Below are positions 6,560-8,316 of a stretch of 8,316 nucleotides of DNA, in pieces. The DNA is from Pseudomonadota bacterium. GTDB taxonomy: Bacteria; Pseudomonadota; Gammaproteobacteria; Burkholderiales; Burkholderiaceae_D. Made by a program: the position numbers and the translations under genes. Each line of letters begins with the position of its first letter. Position 1 is the first letter of the stretch. Location of the stretch: positions 1 to 8,316 of the forward strand of contig JAEZHR010000411.1 in the NCBI GenBank assembly GCA_023416415.1, in the 5' to 3' direction. Under the pieces are notes generated by a model. That model had not been told where the DNA came from. It saw only the letters and a list, made by a program, of their open reading frames with translations, and ran no database searches.

Positions 6560-7263
6560 GGCTGATCCACCAGATTGGCCAGTATCGAGGTCTCGCGTCC
6601 GCGCCGGGTAATCACGAGACTGGCTTCGGCCAGGCCGCGTTTCATGACGAGAGTGATGCCGGGACCTTTGTTCGTGTTCATCTGATAGCTCGAAATGGCT
6701 TGCCACCCCCGGTCCTGGAGCATGCGTCGATAAAAATCGGCATTGGTCTCAGGTGAGAAAGTGTTGAGCAAAAGGAGCGTACGTGCATTCTTGCCGTCGT
6801 CGCGATGTTCGATATCGTTGATCACGCGCGTGCCGGACATCATCGGCAACGCCTTTTCCGAATCAACGATCCGCGGCCTGTCCTCGGCTTCCGTGACGCT
6901 CAGCAGGCCGGTCGATCCGCGCCCTGCTGCCTGCACCTGCACCGTGTAGAAGCACTTGCCGCGTGCGATCGCAATGTTCTGCCACGGGCCGGTTTCGTAT
7001 TCGACCGGCGCTGCCCCGGTCGGACCGGCTGCCCACTTGCGGCGGTAGAAGGCCAGAATGTCGGCGGGGCGCTGCTCGCTGTCGAATCGCTTCACACTCA
7101 TCGGAATCCCGTTGTAAAGCATGTAGGGCGCGACCCACTGCAGCTTCGCATCCGGCTCCGGGAAGGGAGGACACTTGATTTCATCGGCACGCGCCGTTGC
7201 ATGCAGCGCCATGCCCGCCACGAAGGCGAGCAGGGGGGCGACTACTGGCAGGCGTTTGCTCAT
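6556..7263 (-). CDS. Secreted protein of unknown function in Tad locus
   Basis: I do not recognise the family of this 235-residue protein. Residues 1-26 look like a Sec signal peptide: SKR, then a hydrophobic core (PVVAPLLAFVAGMAL), ending in A24-R25-A26 before D27. The mature protein should be periplasmic. It has only two cysteines, C31 and C104, which could form a disulfide. Two halves look related: PADILAFYRRKW at 66-77 and ETNADFYRRMLQDRGW at 171-187. Each is followed by a strand-rich stretch (about 95-122 and 203-231), which suggests an internal duplication. The gene lies between the TadE-like gene and the Flp-like prepilin, and its stop overlaps the next start as ATGA, so a role in pilus assembly is inferred from position only. 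The ATG at 7263 has AGGAG 10 bases upstream. An in-frame GTG at 7269 (4-base spacing) is an alternative start that would add two residues. Confidence 0.85.
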   Translation of the reverse strand: MSKRLPVVAPLLAFVAGMALHATARADEIKCPPFPEPDAKLQWVAPYMLYNGIPMSVKRFDSEQRPADILAFYRRKWAAGPTGAAPVEYETGPWQNIAIARGKCFYTVQVQAAGRGSTGLLSVTEAEDRPRIVDSEKALPMMSGTRVINDIEHRDDGKNARTLLLLNTFSPETNADFYRRMLQDRGWQAISSYQMNTNKGPGITLVMKRGLAEASLVITRRGRETSILANLVDQP

Positions 7264-7273
7264 CTTCACGAAT

Positions 7274-7278
7274 CTCCT
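7274..7278 (-). promoter_or_regulatory. Ribosome-binding site overlapping the upstream stop
   Basis: The sequence AGGAG on the minus strand shares bases with the TAG stop of the TadE-like gene (7279-7277). It lies 10 bases before the ATG at 7263 and only 4 bases before the alternative GTG at 7269, so it favours the ATG. The placement suggests that ribosomes finishing the upstream gene restart here. Confidence 0.6.
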
Positions 7279-8125
7279 ACTTCGTTCGGTCCACCGGAAC
7301 CTTGTCCGGCTCGATCTTGCCCAGTTCAAGTTTCGAGACTTCGGGCAGGAAAACCGAAATGGCGGCCTGCAGGTACTCCATGACCGGAACACCGGCGATC
7401 TCGGCAGTAAAGATGGAGAACGGCACGAGGCCCTTGACCTGCTGCTTGACGCTGGTCTTGCTTTCGTCGGCCGGGCCGTCCGCCGACCAGCCGTTGGCAA
7501 GCAAGACGTTGGTTTCCGTGAAGGCCGAGGTCGAGTTCTTGGCCAGGAAATGGTCGTAGTCGATGTCCTTGACGCGCAGCGTGACGCTGGCCGCGTACCG
7601 GCCATTCATTTCGAGAGTAAACGGGCCGAGCGTGGAGGCGAAATTGGCGATCGGATCCAGAATCACGTTGAGTGTGCCAGGCGCCTGATTGTTTGCAATC
7701 GAATTCTGGATGTCGCTGTAGTTGGCCAGCAGGGCCTGTCCGTTGCGGTCATGCCAGATCGCCTTGGTGCCGCCACGGAAGACAGATGCGCTGCGGTCAT
7801 TGCTGGAAAACGGGTCGGTTCCCGCTTCCGACAGATAGCGCACGCCGGCTTCGCGTCGGATTTGATCGTCGGTTTTTTCATTCGCGTTCCAGCGCCGTTG
7901 AACTCCGAACCAGCCGAGACTGGACGCCGAATTTCCACCGAACCAGACGGTGCGCTCCCACGCCGCGTAGCGCGAGGTCTGCACTGCGGCGCTGCGCATG
8001 TCCAGATACTTTCCGAGCAGCGGGATAGCCAGGAACAGCGGCACCAGTACGAAGGTGGCCACGATCAGCAATTCGATCATGGCCTGCCCCTCGTGGCGAC
8101 GGTGGAAAGCGCGTGTGCCTACCAT
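7277..8125 (-). CDS. TadE-like pseudopilin / pilus assembly protein
   Basis: This 282-residue protein probably acts as a minor pilin-like component of the Tad pilus at the inner membrane/periplasm. Residues 9-18 (RRHEGQAMIE) match the TadE-type N-terminal motif, in which basic residues precede G-Q-x-x-x-E. A single hydrophobic helix follows at about 17-37, and the rest is a long soluble, presumably periplasmic, region. A second, weaker hydrophobic stretch lies at about 234-261. It is longer than many TadE proteins, so it may be a TadE/G relative rather than a strict orthologue. The ATG at 8125 is chosen because it overlaps the upstream stop (ATGGTAG). It has no obvious Shine-Dalgarno sequence, which suggests reinitiation. 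The ATG at residue 16 has a GAGGGG upstream, but starting there would remove the conserved RR-x-x-GQ part. The open frame continues upstream to 8239, which would overlap the previous gene heavily and is less likely. Confidence 0.8.
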   Translation of the reverse strand: MVGTRAFHRRHEGQAMIELLIVATFVLVPLFLAIPLLGKYLDMRSAAVQTSRYAAWERTVWFGGNSASSLGWFGVQRRWNANEKTDDQIRREAGVRYLSEAGTDPFSSNDRSASVFRGGTKAIWHDRNGQALLANYSDIQNSIANNQAPGTLNVILDPIANFASTLGPFTLEMNGRYAASVTLRVKDIDYDHFLAKNSTSAFTETNVLLANGWSADGPADESKTSVKQQVKGLVPFSIFTAEIAGVPVMEYLQAAISVFLPEVSKLELGKIEPDKVPVDRTK

Positions 8126-8316
8126 AGGTGATATGAAAGTGAGACGTACTTTTCGAGGAAGCTGTTCGGAACCAGGCGGGCCTGCCAGTACGGGCTGTAC
8201 AGGCTTCCGGTTTCGGTCTTGCCATCGCCGCGCGGCCAAAGTTTCTTCGGACGCGAAAAATAGATCTCGGCCTTGCTCAGGCTGCGCATGTAATTGTCCT
8301 GCGTGCCGTTCTCCAG
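8119..8316 (-). CDS. TadG-like pilus assembly protein, C-terminal fragment
   Basis: This is the 3' end of a gene that begins beyond the right edge. The reading frame is open from base 8316 to a TAG stop at 8121-8119 and gives 65 residues. Visible segments include LSKAEIYFSRP and LYSPYWQARLVP. A block of this kind (AE-x-YF-x-RP followed by NPYWQ-x-RL) is, from memory, typical of the C-terminus of large Tad-locus proteins of the TadG / Tad_N type, which are membrane-anchored and mostly periplasmic. Its stop codon overlaps the start of the next gene by 7 bases, so the two are probably translated together. The N-terminal TadE/G-like membrane helix that would settle the family is outside the window. 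It could also be another Tad-associated exported protein, but a real coding end is very likely. Confidence 0.66.
   Translation of the reverse strand: MENGTQDNYMRSLSKAEIYFSRPKKLWPRGDGKTETGSLYSPYWQARLVPNSFLEKYVSLSYHLW

Noticed and set aside
7264..7605. Upstream extension of the unknown secreted protein by 114 residues
   Set aside because: The extension is Arg/Ser/Pro-rich, overlaps the TadE-like gene in another frame, and would bury the signal peptide. The ATG at 7263 has a good ribosome-binding site.
7175..8131. A 318-codon plus-strand open frame opposite the TadE-like gene
   Set aside because: It has no recognisable domain or signal, and it is a shadow of a supported minus-strand gene.

Overview
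This window is a run of tightly packed genes that all read on the minus strand, so the biological order runs from base 8316 down to base 1. It is most of a Tad (tight adherence) / Flp-type IVc pilus locus. The high G+C content, the GTG/TTG starts and the protein families suggest a proteobacterium. The FHA-fused CpaF and the accessory set make a beta- or gammaproteobacterium my best guess, but nothing here fixes the genus. There are no RNA genes, mobile elements, CRISPR arrays, clear promoters or terminators. No gene-free stretch exceeds about 40 bases, so the whole window looks like the inside of one long operon that continues past both edges.

In transcription order the layout is: (1) the C-terminal end of a TadG-like pilus assembly protein (8316-8119); (2) a TadE-like membrane-anchored pseudopilin (8125-7277); (3) a secreted protein of unknown function with an apparent internal duplication (7263-6556); (4) a small Flp-type prepilin-like protein (6559-6263); (5) CpaB/RcpC (6225-5185); (6) the CpaC/RcpA secretin (5164-3878); (7) a CpaF/TadA ATPase with an N-terminal FHA domain (3868-2183); (8) TadB (2186-1335); (9) TadC (1322-435); (10) a DUF192 protein (438-85); (11) the start of a lipoprotein gene, possibly tadD (88-1).

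The likely joint function follows from these families. CpaC forms the outer-membrane pore and CpaB is its periplasmic/inner-membrane partner. CpaF powers assembly from the cytoplasm through the TadB/TadC inner-membrane platform. The TadE/TadG-like proteins and the Flp-like protein supply minor or major pilin subunits. The lipoprotein may help secretin or pilus assembly. No TadZ/CpaE gene lies between the secretin and the ATPase, where it often sits. No prepilin peptidase or canonical short Flp pilin is visible either, so these must be outside the window or absent.

Most junctions are stop/start overlaps or have short gaps with the ribosome-binding site placed over the upstream stop codon, which suggests translational coupling. 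The most notable points are the FHA-CpaF fusion with altered phosphothreonine-pocket residues and a possible internal start, the missing TadZ, the duplicated unknown secreted protein, and the cysteine-containing pseudopilin. This is a variant of a known machine rather than a clearly new system.
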